Below are positions 27,901-36,138 of a stretch of 64,000 nt of DNA, piece after piece. Origin of the DNA: Acidobacteriaceae bacterium (GTDB lineage Bacteria > Acidobacteriota > Terriglobia > Terriglobales > Acidobacteriaceae); NCBI GenBank assembly GCA_003132445.1, contig PKXU01000105.1, positions 263-64,262 of the forward strand. The letters run 5' to 3'. Every line of letters begins with the position of its first letter. Position 1 is the first letter of the stretch. Under the pieces are notes generated by a model. That model was not told the origin of the DNA and searched no databases. It was given only the letters and a program-made list of their open reading frames with translations. Made by a program: the position numbers and the translations under genes.

Positions 27901-29162
27901 CGCAAAAATTCGGGCCGCGTCGGTCCGGTCACGTCGATGGCGGAGATTTCCTTTACCGCGTTGTCGGTCACGCGCTCTGCGTTCGCATCGTCTCCGGTAT
28001 CGCGATAGATTTGCGCAAGATCCACACGCAAGGAAATGGGATAAAGAATTCCCTCCGGCACACCTTCGGGTAGGTGCTGCAACGCCGCCTCATATTCGTG
28101 AATCGCGCTGTCATACTGGCGTTCAGAGGCGTCGAGTCTTCCTCGCAAGGCGAACAGCCGGTAGTGCTCGGGATTTATGGTTTTGGCCTGGTTCAGAAAG
28201 GCGGCAGCTTTATCGAAGTCGCCCGCATTGAGCATGGCCTGCGCGGCGTTGAGTTGAATTTCAATTTCGCGGGGCGCCCGGCTTGCCGCCAGCGCATAAG
28301 TCTTCGCAGCCTCCTGCGCGTTGCCGGTCAGTGAGTACGAATATCCCAGCTCCGCGAGAGTGCCCGGATCTTTCGCATGCAGATTTTCCAGAAGATGGAC
28401 CGCGTCGTCGTAGTGCCCCGTGTCGCGGTAATACGACGCGACCGCTCGCACCACCTCGGGATTGGTTGGAGCCGAGCGCAGGGCTTTGTCCAGCATTCGG
28501 TGAGCAGCCTCGCCATCTCCCGTGCGTTCATAGGCGCGAGCCAGAAGAAGTTCAGTGCGCGGCGAGTTTTTCACTGCTTCTGAGCGTTGCAGATAGTCGA
28601 TCGCACCTTTCGGATCGCTGGTCAGCAAAAGTTCGCCGGCGAGTTGAAGATCCAGATCGCTCCTGGGATTCGCGGCCAGCACCTGCTGCAGCGTTTCTTG
28701 CGCCTCTGCGCTTTTTCCCATCCGGGCATAGGTCTGCGCTAGGCCTGAGAGTCCTTCAATGGAAGATGGCCTTAAAGCGAGACCGCGATGATAGGCATCG
28801 ACGGACAAGGAATACTGTCCGCTCAACCGCGCGGCATATGCCAGCGTAAACCAAAGATCGGGATTCTGCGGCGCGGCCTTCACCGCACGCTGCGCGTGCA
28901 GGGCGGCATCGCCAGCATCCCCGTGTTGGAGCGCGGTTTGCGCGGCTCGCGCCTCGCGCGCCACCTCGATGCTCGCGCCCCAGCCCATCCCCGTCCCAGT
29001 GTTGTTCGTGGAATTGTTGGTTTGCGGCGCGGCACGCTTCTTCGCGGGCGCCTGGTTCGTCGGAGAGGTTTGGCCGTTTACATCAAAGGTTTGCGCGGCG
29101 CCCGCAGTCGCCACCAGCAAGACTGCGAGCCGCACTGATCCCCTGAACGCTGATTGCACCAT
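24972..29162 (-). CDS. Giant TPR-beta-barrel protein, candidate outer-membrane polysaccharide exporter
   Basis: About 1396 residues. A signal peptide (SVRLAVLLVATAGAAQ) is followed by about 25 TPR units spanning roughly residues 55-1050, with typical patterns such as PQNPDLWFTLAYAARLSGQY, NPDYGEARLGLAYALLQLRR and NPNTALTYIALADVQYQQHK. The C-terminal 320 residues alternate strands and turns with many aromatic residues and end in VTF, as expected of an outer-membrane beta-barrel. The TPR-plus-barrel plan is known from BcsC- and PelB-type exopolysaccharide exporters. The fused flippase gene lies 40 bp downstream, and glycosyltransferases flank both. ATG 29162 is preferred (GGGGAGGGG just upstream) over an upstream start at 29279. 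Confidence 0.85.
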   Translation of the reverse strand: MVQSAFRGSVRLAVLLVATAGAAQTFDVNGQTSPTNQAPAKKRAAPQTNNSTNNTGTGMGWGASIEVAREARAAQTALQHGDAGDAALHAQRAVKAAPQNPDLWFTLAYAARLSGQYSLSVDAYHRGLALRPSSIEGLSGLAQTYARMGKSAEAQETLQQVLAANPRSDLDLQLAGELLLTSDPKGAIDYLQRSEAVKNSPRTELLLARAYERTGDGEAAHRMLDKALRSAPTNPEVVRAVASYYRDTGHYDDAVHLLENLHAKDPGTLAELGYSYSLTGNAQEAAKTYALAASRAPREIEIQLNAAQAMLNAGDFDKAAAFLNQAKTINPEHYRLFALRGRLDASERQYDSAIHEYEAALQHLPEGVPEGILYPISLRVDLAQIYRDTGDDANAERVTDNAVKEISAIDVTGPTRPEFLRLRAATEVGQGNVTAAEKDLKDALQIEPRNVVLLLNYANLLWKTDRNEEARKTYEQAVAIDPSSAVALGALGFVAREMGDNEAARKYFLELEKKHPEDYVPYLALGDLYSATRHFDDAEQSYQQAFQRAPSNPLIVSGAMNSALEGHQLPRAKDWLERASEDERQNPQVMREHERYLTMAGNYGESAELGYKVIQKLTSDREAVDYLAYDLLFLKRLDEAMKIVEQFQPVLKNDKDLYLIAGYVHADRGENEAAVKDFTRALEIDPQMAVGYMNRGYVYNDLRLATKAEADFRKALALNPDYGEARLGLAYALLQLRRSTAALKEAETASRLLPESESLHLVKAEAYRQRAMLTRAENEYKLALKLNPNTALTYIALADVQYQQHKFEKSADTLRSGLAVAPNDPMISAQLARSYAKLRQPAEAMQAIETAERLGAKDYEVLLVTADALRMLGRRNDAMSRYERALESSDENRLQVRLALGRLFAEEGRNGDAQQQIALGFAEARVAPTDVTSADDYLNAADILMGIHEYPLAQRMYGRAQALGADEAAVAVGMANASLALGDTRSAQLQLASLNDDPERKTNYEYLIAQANVYRQLGRNDRALANFVLASQIDPQDPATRTTEMELQQEAGRPVTDRVGIGSDVRVNAVFEDENIYQEDARLLGVQNNPALLPPPRRTVETFADSRFQFRPDSFPPIEGFIAERNAQGTLSFPSQLLIQNRDTFDTIFNVSVSPMVQLGSVKLNFMPGLQYTIRRDTLSPRFMNQNLFRQFLYVASTSIENWLSFSGNLIREAGPFTDETLHSRDLSAAIDFRVGRLWSKNALLTGYSGRDLLFGPSVYEYYQTISYGGLQHSFGSRIQVTALAEFLRSWRVEGNNYALAQTLRPRFSIDARIKEHWLLSASSAWSSGRNFHAYDSVTSNIMASYTREPNSTKIGETGFFAYPIRFSFGLAQQTFYEFTGHGDTTQVVPAAQVTF

Positions 29163-29321
29163 TCCCCTCCCCATCTTCTGAAGCTTACACCCCGGCTGGT
29201 GACGCAAGGGCACGCGCCCTTTCGTCGCTCGCTCAGATGCAGGAAACTCTTGCCGTGGTTGCGCCCCTTTGCACGTCAAGGCCCATCCTCTAAAATACTA
29301 ACCAACCTTTGCCCCGCTTAA

Positions 29322-31169
29322 GTGAATCAAAAGTTGCGATTCGAACGGCCGGATTCCGGGGACAGGCTGCGATTCGAAGACCCCAACTCAATGAGAGACG
29401 CACAGGAAAGATTAGCGCTCCCGACTGCAACCAGCATTTGGCAACGTCCCATTCCAGTGGCCGCCATCATCCTGCTGGCGCTCGCAATTCACGGCCCGTT
29501 GCTGGTGATGGAGTTGCCCGCAACCACTTCGTACGACGCCAACCTGCACATTTTTTTTGCGTCGCATTATGCCCATCACTGGTTCAATCCCTGGAATGAA
29601 AAGTGGTTTGGCGGCTTCTCGCAAACTACCTATCCGCCTCTGACTCACCAGTGGATCGCGCTTCTTTCGAACGTCGTCGGCCTCACCGAGGCCTTCATGC
29701 TGGTGCAGTTAGCCGCAGTGGTCCTGCTCGCTGTGGCGGCTTACCGGTTCGCGCAGCTTTGGGTCGATGACCGTGCAGCCAGCTATGCTGGAGTTCTGGC
29801 GGTATTCGCCGGCAGCATCGCGTTTCTTGTGTACTCGGCGGGGCAGTTGCCTACCACGATGTCGGCGGCTTTGTTTTTCCTGAGTCTGCCTTATTTGTAC
29901 TGGTGGTGCCGAACGGCCAGTTGGCGGTCTCTCCTGAAAGGTATTGCGTTGTCGCTCGCGGCTGCTTCGGCCCATCACGTCACTCTTATCTTCGGTTCCG
30001 TCTTGTTTGCTCTTCCGGTCTTGGGGCTGGCATGGTACGACGCACGCAAAAGCGATCAATCCGGAGTCTCCGTCATCGGACGCGCTGTTGTCTTCGCCGC
30101 CATTGCAGGGGTCGGCGTTGGAGTCGTGCTCTTGCCGTACTGGATCGCGATCATTCGCCATCCCATCGAGCAGTTGCCCATCCCTCACGCAAGCCGTTCG
30201 AATCTTTTAATGAGCTGGCTCTACGGGATGAATTATTTCATCGTCCCCTATGGGGCTTTGCTTCTGGCATTGCCCTTCGTGGTGATCAAGGGAGCGTCGA
30301 ATCCTCGTCTGCGAATACTTTTGCTGGCATTCTGGGTTACGTTTCTGCTTGCCCTCGGCGGCACCACGCCCGTCCCACGCTGGATTTTTGGCCGAGCCTT
30401 CGAAATTCTCACCTATGAGCGCTTCACCTTGTGGGCGACCGTACTGGCGCTCCCGATCGTCGGACTTTTAGTCGAGCGAGCCATCGACCGGTCCCCGCGC
30501 TGGGGTGCGATTGGGTTTAGCACAGCCGCCGTTGCCAGCCTGGCTCTCGCTCTGGGTTGGTTAACGTGGAGTCCCTTTCGCACAACCAGTTCGCTCAATG
30601 TCGATTCGGTCATCTCATTCCTGAATCGGGACGGCCACGATCAATATCGCTATCTCACCTTGGGCTTCGGTAACGCTCTCTCCAAGGTCGGAACCTACGC
30701 CAACGCGAACAGCATTGACGGCGAATACAATTCCGCACGCCTGCTTCCAGAAATGACTCGCTACGGGGCCGCGCAGTTGACCAGCGCCAAGTACTTCGGA
30801 ACAGCCGGCATGGATTCATTGCGGGCAATGCTCCAGCACGCCAACCACTATGGCCTGAAATTTATTTTTGTGCACGATCCGTTCTACGAGCCGCTTCTGG
30901 TCTTTGGCGGATGGCGCCAGGTAGAGAGCTATGAGTCCGGTGAGATCACCGTGTGGTCGAAGGACGACGCGGTTCCCGCGCACGCCATTCCATCCGACAC
31001 CATTCCCGCGCCGTGGGAGGGGTTGATGTGGGGGATCCTGCCCATTGGCAGCAGTATTCTGGCGATTCTGTTTGTGCTGTTCCTGGTCGAGCCACCTTCC
31101 ATCCTGGAAGGAATTGCGATTCCCGCGGAAACTCCGGAAAGCGTTTATGTGAACGAGGTGCACTTATGA
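29322..31169 (+). CDS. GT-C-like polytopic membrane glycosyltransferase (PTPS-related family)
   Basis: 615 residues with about 11-12 membrane helices. The first loop holds the signature NPWNEKWFGGFSQTTYPPLTH after SYDANLHIFF. This pattern of an acidic residue near the first helix with W-x-G-x-x-YPP is characteristic of the PTPS-related (PF10131) GT-C fold membrane proteins. GT-C enzymes use polyprenyl-phosphate sugars on the outer face of the membrane, which fits the GT2 enzyme at 18394. A soluble region (about 425-570) follows the helices, then a last membrane segment. GTG 29322 is the chosen start, without a clear ribosome-binding site. The stop overlaps the next ATG by 4 bp. Confidence 0.82.
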   Translation: MNQKLRFERPDSGDRLRFEDPNSMRDAQERLALPTATSIWQRPIPVAAIILLALAIHGPLLVMELPATTSYDANLHIFFASHYAHHWFNPWNEKWFGGFSQTTYPPLTHQWIALLSNVVGLTEAFMLVQLAAVVLLAVAAYRFAQLWVDDRAASYAGVLAVFAGSIAFLVYSAGQLPTTMSAALFFLSLPYLYWWCRTASWRSLLKGIALSLAAASAHHVTLIFGSVLFALPVLGLAWYDARKSDQSGVSVIGRAVVFAAIAGVGVGVVLLPYWIAIIRHPIEQLPIPHASRSNLLMSWLYGMNYFIVPYGALLLALPFVVIKGASNPRLRILLLAFWVTFLLALGGTTPVPRWIFGRAFEILTYERFTLWATVLALPIVGLLVERAIDRSPRWGAIGFSTAAVASLALALGWLTWSPFRTTSSLNVDSVISFLNRDGHDQYRYLTLGFGNALSKVGTYANANSIDGEYNSARLLPEMTRYGAAQLTSAKYFGTAGMDSLRAMLQHANHYGLKFIFVHDPFYEPLLVFGGWRQVESYESGEITVWSKDDAVPAHAIPSDTIPAPWEGLMWGILPIGSSILAILFVLFLVEPPSILEGIAIPAETPESVYVNEVHL

Positions 31170-32272
31170 AGTGGGGACTCGCTCTTTTCCTCACCATTGC
31201 GACGCTCGTTCTGGTTGCAATCGCCTGGTTTCAATCGGGAGGAATGAAGCAGCATGCGATGTTCTCCGCGACCACCCCGGAAGCGGCGGTGCAGGCGCTG
31301 ATGAGCGACATCCAGTCTCACAACTACCAGCGGGCTTTTGCTTCGCTGGATCCCGCTAGCGACACGGATCTGCCCTCATTCATTCGCGACGTCGCGGGAA
31401 GCGACGGTAGCTTGCGAACCTATGCCTCATTGCAGAGTGCCGACGTTTCGCCTCTTCACGCCAATCAGGATGAAGCCGTGGTCCGCGTGCGCATGAATTG
31501 GTCGAGCGCGGTAGGTTCGCTCGACGATGTCCGCGATTTGCGCGTGCGCCGTGAGGGCTCCGTGTGGCGTGTGGTGTGGCCGAAGCCTGCATTCCCTGCC
31601 GTGCCTCCACAAGTCGTGTCGGTAAATTACTTGCGCTGGGAAGTGATTGGCCGCAACACATCACAAGCTTGGGGCTCGCAGGACGTCGACTCGCCTAAGG
31701 TGCGCATAACCTCGATGAACGCAATCTCGCGCCCGGGCCGCGTCGTGATTCTGGGTGAAGTGGAGAATGAAGACACCATTCCCGCGTACTTGAATGTGAA
31801 CGCGACGCTGCTCAAGGCGGATGGCTCTCCCATCGAAGAAGAAGGCAGCTTCGATATGATTTCTCACGTGCTGCTTCCCAAACAGGTCTCGCCCTACCGC
31901 ATCGACTTTCCCGGCATTCGCATGGAGGACGTAAAGAGTGTGCGCATGGATGCGCGCGCCTTGCTTGTCCCCGCCAGCGCCGATCCGGTGATCGCCATCA
32001 CGGACCAGGCCGTAAGCAAAGATGGATTGAATCGAAATGTGCTGAAGGGTGATTTGATCAATCAAAGCGGTCGCCCGGTCAATATCGCCCAGGTCCTGGC
32101 CGCTTATTATGACGATTCCGGAAAAGTAATCTGGGTTTCAGACGGTTACGTCGATCAGGCGCTGATGCCGCAGGTGCCTGTGCCCTTCGCGGTCGACATC
32201 CCCAACGATATCGCGCAGCGGCTGAAAAATTATCGCGTCATCGTCAATCACTATTCGCGGACGAGTAGCTAG
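31166..32272 (+). CDS. Membrane-anchored exported protein, unknown
   Basis: 368 residues. It has one N-terminal membrane anchor (LALFLTIATLVLVAIAWF), an NTF2-like first part (PEAAVQALMSDIQSHNYQRA to about residue 125) and a second beta-rich part (about 150-365) with VVILGEVENEDTIPAYLNVN and ALLVPASADPV. Function is unknown. ATG 31166 overlaps the GT-C stop (ATGA) and has GAGGTG upstream. The coupling suggests a partner of the GT-C enzyme, perhaps a periplasmic accessory protein. Confidence 0.7.
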   Translation: MKWGLALFLTIATLVLVAIAWFQSGGMKQHAMFSATTPEAAVQALMSDIQSHNYQRAFASLDPASDTDLPSFIRDVAGSDGSLRTYASLQSADVSPLHANQDEAVVRVRMNWSSAVGSLDDVRDLRVRREGSVWRVVWPKPAFPAVPPQVVSVNYLRWEVIGRNTSQAWGSQDVDSPKVRITSMNAISRPGRVVILGEVENEDTIPAYLNVNATLLKADGSPIEEEGSFDMISHVLLPKQVSPYRIDFPGIRMEDVKSVRMDARALLVPASADPVIAITDQAVSKDGLNRNVLKGDLINQSGRPVNIAQVLAAYYDDSGKVIWVSDGYVDQALMPQVPVPFAVDIPNDIAQRLKNYRVIVNHYSRTSS

Positions 32273-32273
32273 C

Positions 32274-33197
32274 ATGATGCGCGTGACAACGATGTTCCTT
32301 ATCATGACGCGCACTCGCAGCGGCTCTTTCTACGGACGCGCGCGACTCCTCGCAGTGGCCGCTCTTTGTTTCTGTTTCTTGCCCATCTTCGCCAGTGCAG
32401 CCGATCTGCACCCGCCCGCCACCGTGGAAGCCGGTCAGGCCTTCTCGATTCCTGTGCAAGGCTCGGGGGAAGCGACTTTTTATCTTGTCGGGCCGGACCA
32501 TATCGTAAAGCGGACGGTCAAGCTCGGCGGCGATCTGGAAATACAGTCGGGCGAGGTGAGCTCCGCGGGGCGCTATCAGGCGATTCTCTGCGACTCCTCG
32601 TGTACTTTCGCCTCGTTTCAAGTCAACGCCGCGCAACCCGCGCATCTGAGCTTCTTTCTCCATCCCTCGCGCGTTCCTGTTTCCACGCCCAACTCGATTG
32701 ACGCTACCGCGTTTGTATTCGACCGTTATTTCAATCTGGTCCTGACGCCCGCGGTAGTCGATTTTCGGATCACCCCGGCCAGCGGGGCCGGCTTTTCGCA
32801 GCGAGTTCCCACTCATCACGGGGTGGCCTGGATGCGCACGAGTTCCACTGCACATGAGGGACGCGTGCAAGTGACTGCGGTCGTCGGCAGTGTTGAAGAA
32901 GCACGCGTGGTGCAGCAGGTTGCAGCCGAGGCTTGCCGCTTGAACGTGAGAGCAGTGCCGAGCGGAAAAATGATTGCTCTCGAAACCGACCCCGTGCGCG
33001 ATTGCAGTGGTAATGCTCTTCCCGACGGAACTGTGGTTTCCTTCACCACGATTGACAGCGCGGGCAAGAGCACAGTCGATACGCCTATCAAGAAAGGTAT
33101 CGCTCGCACCGAAATCAGCGTCCATGGTCGGGCCCACGTCAGCGTCGCCTGCGGCGTGATCGAGGGCAACGAAATCGCTGTGAATGGAAGATTGTGA
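32274..33197 (+). CDS. Exported Ig-like beta-rich protein, unknown
   Basis: 307 residues. A signal peptide (about 20-45, ending PIFASAA) is followed by beta-rich modules resembling bacterial Ig-like folds: LHPPATVEAGQAFSIPVQGS, FVFDRYFNLVLTPAVVDFRI and DCSGNALPDGTVVSFTTIDS, the last of Big_1/invasin type. There are four cysteines in two local pairs. It begins one base after the previous stop. The next gene overlaps its stop by 4 bp (GTGA), so it belongs to a translationally coupled run of accessory genes. Confidence 0.68.
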   Translation: MMRVTTMFLIMTRTRSGSFYGRARLLAVAALCFCFLPIFASAADLHPPATVEAGQAFSIPVQGSGEATFYLVGPDHIVKRTVKLGGDLEIQSGEVSSAGRYQAILCDSSCTFASFQVNAAQPAHLSFFLHPSRVPVSTPNSIDATAFVFDRYFNLVLTPAVVDFRITPASGAGFSQRVPTHHGVAWMRTSSTAHEGRVQVTAVVGSVEEARVVQQVAAEACRLNVRAVPSGKMIALETDPVRDCSGNALPDGTVVSFTTIDSAGKSTVDTPIKKGIARTEISVHGRAHVSVACGVIEGNEIAVNGRL

Positions 33198-33778
33198 ACA
33201 CGGACCGTAACGCCGATTGTGAACAAAAGATTATGAAGGGCATCGCCGACATAACCGTTGCACTCAAGAAGAATTCACGCCCATTCGTCTCGGTGTTCGG
33301 ATTCGTCTTTGCGGTCTGCGCCCTTTCCGTCGCCCAGGCGCCGCCGCAGGTTCATCTTGATGCGGAAGGACTCGCTCCGCGTCCTATCGAAGAACTCACC
33401 GGCACGACCATTGCGCGCCATTACGCGCTGGCATGGCGCGATTTGGCCGGCGCACTCGACTCCAACAACGCCCGGGGTCTGGGCGAGGAGTTCGTCGGCT
33501 TCGCCAAAGATCGCCTCGCGAAGAGAATCGCGCAGCAAAGTCAGTCAGGCCTGCATGTTCGCATTGTGGATCATGGCCACCAACTGAAGGCGCTTTTTTA
33601 TTCCACCGATGGAGCGTCCATGCAGCTTGTGGACCACGCCCAGCTGGAAATCCAAACTTACGATGGAAGCAAATTGATCGATACACAAAATACGCCCCAC
33701 GAATACATGATTCTCATGACCCCCGGCGCTGATCGCTGGTATGTTCGCGATCTCGAAGAGGTCTCGGCCAAGCCCTGA
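33194..33778 (+). CDS. Exported small protein (NTF2-like fold suspected), unknown
   Basis: 194 residues. An N-terminal hydrophobic segment (SVFGFVFAVCALSVAQA) ends in a probable cleavage site. The mature part, LTGTTIARHYALAWRDLAGA through RIVDHGHQLKALFY to PGADRWYVRDLEEV, has the helix then curved-sheet pattern of NTF2-like domains. GTG 33194 overlaps the upstream stop by 4 bp. It has no recognised family. The coupling suggests it works with the anchored protein at 31166, whose first domain looks similar in type. Confidence 0.65.
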   Translation: MNTDRNADCEQKIMKGIADITVALKKNSRPFVSVFGFVFAVCALSVAQAPPQVHLDAEGLAPRPIEELTGTTIARHYALAWRDLAGALDSNNARGLGEEFVGFAKDRLAKRIAQQSQSGLHVRIVDHGHQLKALFYSTDGASMQLVDHAQLEIQTYDGSKLIDTQNTPHEYMILMTPGADRWYVRDLEEVSAKP

Positions 33779-33849
33779 GAGCGGTTTGACCGCCTTCGAG
33801 CCAACTATAGCGGCGTTCGTCTCATCGTATCCAAGGCAGGCAATTAGTG

Positions 33850-34851
33850 ATGAAACCTTACCAGTATGCGTTTTTGGCGTGTGTCCTGATGGTGAGCCTT
33901 ATTCCGCAGGGCTGTACCCACGCCAAAGCTAAGAACCTCGCGCTCAAGGACGTTCCGACCCTGTCGGGCAGTCCAAAGGTTCTGGCCGACTATCAACCCT
34001 GGTTCGGCGACCCGGACCACATTGACGTCGGCTATAACAGTCAGGATCCGAATGTCCTGCGCAAGCAAATTGAAAGCGCCCGTAACATGGGCATCTACGC
34101 CTTCGCCGTCGATTGGTACGGGCCCCGCCGTCCCTTTCTCGATCGCAGCACGGCTCTGCTCCAGCGCATCGCCAGCGAGCAACACTTTCATATCGCACTG
34201 ATGTATGACGAAACCCAGGATGACAATGGCCACGCCACCGAAGACGCCATGGAGGCGATGGATTTGGCTTACAAGAAGTACATCGGCCCCGGCGCCCAGG
34301 GCCGCGATGCCTATCTGCTCTACAACGGACGGCCGGTTCTTTTTGTGTTTCCCAAGGCTGGGCACACCGATTGGGAGCAGGTTCGCCAGCAGGTGAATCA
34401 GTGGGAATCGCCGCCAATCCTGATTTATCAGGACGATCCGCCGCCGCAGTACGCGAAAGACTTCGACGGCGAGTATGCCTGGGTTTTTCCCGGGCATGGT
34501 GGGTGGAAACCGGATGGTCAGGCGTGGGGCGAAGATTACTTAAACAATTTTTACGCGAAGATGCGCAAACGTTCCGACAAGATTACAGTCGGCGGCGTGT
34601 GGCCGGGATTCAATGACGCGAAGGCTTCGTGGAGCCTGAACCGGCATATTGATGCACGCTGCGGCCAGACCTTCGAAGATACGCTCCGCTTGTTCGAGGA
34701 GAACGATGAATCTTCGCACCCGATTCCATTCGTTCTGATTGCGACGTGGAACGACTACGAGGAAGGAACCGCGATTGAGCGCGGCCTCCCCCGCTGTGGT
34801 GATCAGAAAGCCGATCAGAAAGCGGATCTCGTGCCCGGGAGTCGACCATGA
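33850..34851 (+). CDS. GH99/GH71-like glycoside hydrolase lipoprotein
   Basis: 333 residues. It has a lipoprotein signal (LIPQGC, Cys22). The mature protein has features of the GH99-like (endo-mannanase/endo-mannosidase) family: VLADYQPWF, NMGIYAFAVDWYGP near the first strand, IALMYDETQDD and PFVLIATWNDYEEGTAIE near the C terminus. These acidic and aromatic positions are typical of the family's active-site region. Proteins of this group occur beside glycosyltransferases in surface-glycan clusters and may trim or release the polymer. ATG 33850 is preferred over GTG 33847. The stop overlaps the next ATG by 4 bp. Confidence 0.8.
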   Translation: MKPYQYAFLACVLMVSLIPQGCTHAKAKNLALKDVPTLSGSPKVLADYQPWFGDPDHIDVGYNSQDPNVLRKQIESARNMGIYAFAVDWYGPRRPFLDRSTALLQRIASEQHFHIALMYDETQDDNGHATEDAMEAMDLAYKKYIGPGAQGRDAYLLYNGRPVLFVFPKAGHTDWEQVRQQVNQWESPPILIYQDDPPPQYAKDFDGEYAWVFPGHGGWKPDGQAWGEDYLNNFYAKMRKRSDKITVGGVWPGFNDAKASWSLNRHIDARCGQTFEDTLRLFEENDESSHPIPFVLIATWNDYEEGTAIERGLPRCGDQKADQKADLVPGSRP

Positions 34852-36011
34852 AAAAAGGCGTTGGAAGCGCAGCCGAAATGTTTGAGATGCTGGCGATTTT
34901 ACATCTGCCTGCGATTTCGGGCTCCGGCCATCCAGCCGAAGATGGTCCAGCCGAACATGGTCCAGCCGAACATGGTCCAGCCCAACCTGGTCCGCAGATA
35001 GCGGGCGTGCTCGCTCGATTGCAAAACATGTCTGACCAGGAGTGGTCGGAGTTCCTGCATTTTGCCGAACTGCAACGCGTGTATCTTCGCACTCTCCAGC
35101 TTTTGGAAAAATACACGGGCGGCGACGTCGTCGCGCCGCGATTCAAAGATTTGCTGCAGTTAGCTCAGGTAGAGCAGCAGAGCGTGCAAGCCTCCCTCGC
35201 CACTTTGGACAAGATCGTTCGCGCTCTGGCGACGACGGGCCACACGCCGCTCGTCATCAAGTCCCTCGATCACTGGCCCGACATTGGCAGCGATCTTGAT
35301 CTTTTTATTTCCGCCAGCGAACGCGATACCGTGCACGCCATGCAGAGCGAACTGCAAGCCGAGACCCAGCCGCAGAGCTGGGGAGACCGCCTGGCGCACA
35401 AATGGAACTTCCGGATTCCCGGGCTTTCCCGATTGGTGGAGATTCATGTGGGCTGCCTCGGACAAACCGGCGAACAGGACGAACTTCCCCGCCAGCTGGA
35501 AAAAACCAGCGTGCTGCGCGAGGTGGGGCCTTTTCGCTTTCGCGTGCCGGCCCCAGAGGAACAGGTCACTCTGGCCACGTTGCAGAGAATGTATCGCCAT
35601 TTCTACATCCGTTTTACCGACCTGCTAAATCTTACGGGACTGGTGCGGTCGGGCCGGCTCGATTTCACACGGCTCCAGGCGTCCACGCAGCAATGGTCCA
35701 TTTGGCCGGGAGTGGCGACGCTGCTGAAGATCACATCCGACTACAACCAGCGAGTCGGTGTTGGCCCACTCCCCCTGCCAGACTTTGTCGTGCGCTCGGC
35801 TCGATTCGGCGCCGACGCAACTTATGTAGGGAAACAATTCCTGCGCGTGCCCATGCTGCCGCAAGGCTCTCAGCTATTTCTTCAGCAACTCGTGGGAACT
35901 GGAGTGACTCGTCGTTTTCGCTCTGCGGCTCGCCTCTCTCTCTTGCCGGTGCTGGCAGTAGCCGCATTTGTCAATCTGCGGATTACCGGAGACGACAAAG
36001 GGATTTGGTAA
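34848..36011 (+). CDS. NTP_transf_5-like uncharacterised nucleotidyltransferase
   Basis: 387 residues. The core has the nucleotidyltransferase motif IGSDLDLFI near residue 146, preceded by LVIKSLDHWPD and followed by FRIPGLSRLVEIHVGCLG, which supplies a possible third acidic residue. It then has a helical C-terminal half. This matches the PF14907-type uncharacterised nucleotidyltransferases found in exopolysaccharide clusters; substrates are unknown. An unusual insert at about 28-47 is coded by four 15-bp repeats (PAEDG/PAEHG/PAEHG/PAQPG). It overlaps the GH99-like gene by 4 bp, and the second fused flippase follows. Confidence 0.78.
   Translation: MKKGVGSAAEMFEMLAILHLPAISGSGHPAEDGPAEHGPAEHGPAQPGPQIAGVLARLQNMSDQEWSEFLHFAELQRVYLRTLQLLEKYTGGDVVAPRFKDLLQLAQVEQQSVQASLATLDKIVRALATTGHTPLVIKSLDHWPDIGSDLDLFISASERDTVHAMQSELQAETQPQSWGDRLAHKWNFRIPGLSRLVEIHVGCLGQTGEQDELPRQLEKTSVLREVGPFRFRVPAPEEQVTLATLQRMYRHFYIRFTDLLNLTGLVRSGRLDFTRLQASTQQWSIWPGVATLLKITSDYNQRVGVGPLPLPDFVVRSARFGADATYVGKQFLRVPMLPQGSQLFLQQLVGTGVTRRFRSAARLSLLPVLAVAAFVNLRITGDDKGIW
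34931..34990. repeat. 4 x 15 bp in-frame tandem repeat inside the nucleotidyltransferase gene
   Basis: Units start at 34931, 34946, 34961 and 34976 (consensus TCCAGCCGAACATGG). They encode a PAEHG-like pentapeptide repeat. The last unit has diverged. Confidence 0.9.
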
Positions 36012-36138
36012 TTCACTTAGGAATCCCCGGTTCTCCCTGTTTCATACACAAGCCTGACGCCGCTCCGTACATGAAAAACCGCATTGCTGCGACCGTACAG
36101 AGGGCCTGCATAATACCAAGAGGCCGAAGGAGAGGAAC

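Noticed and set aside
32244-33137. 297-codon open frame on the minus strand
   Set aside because: It is antisense to the exported Ig-like protein, which has a signal peptide and coupling to neighbours.
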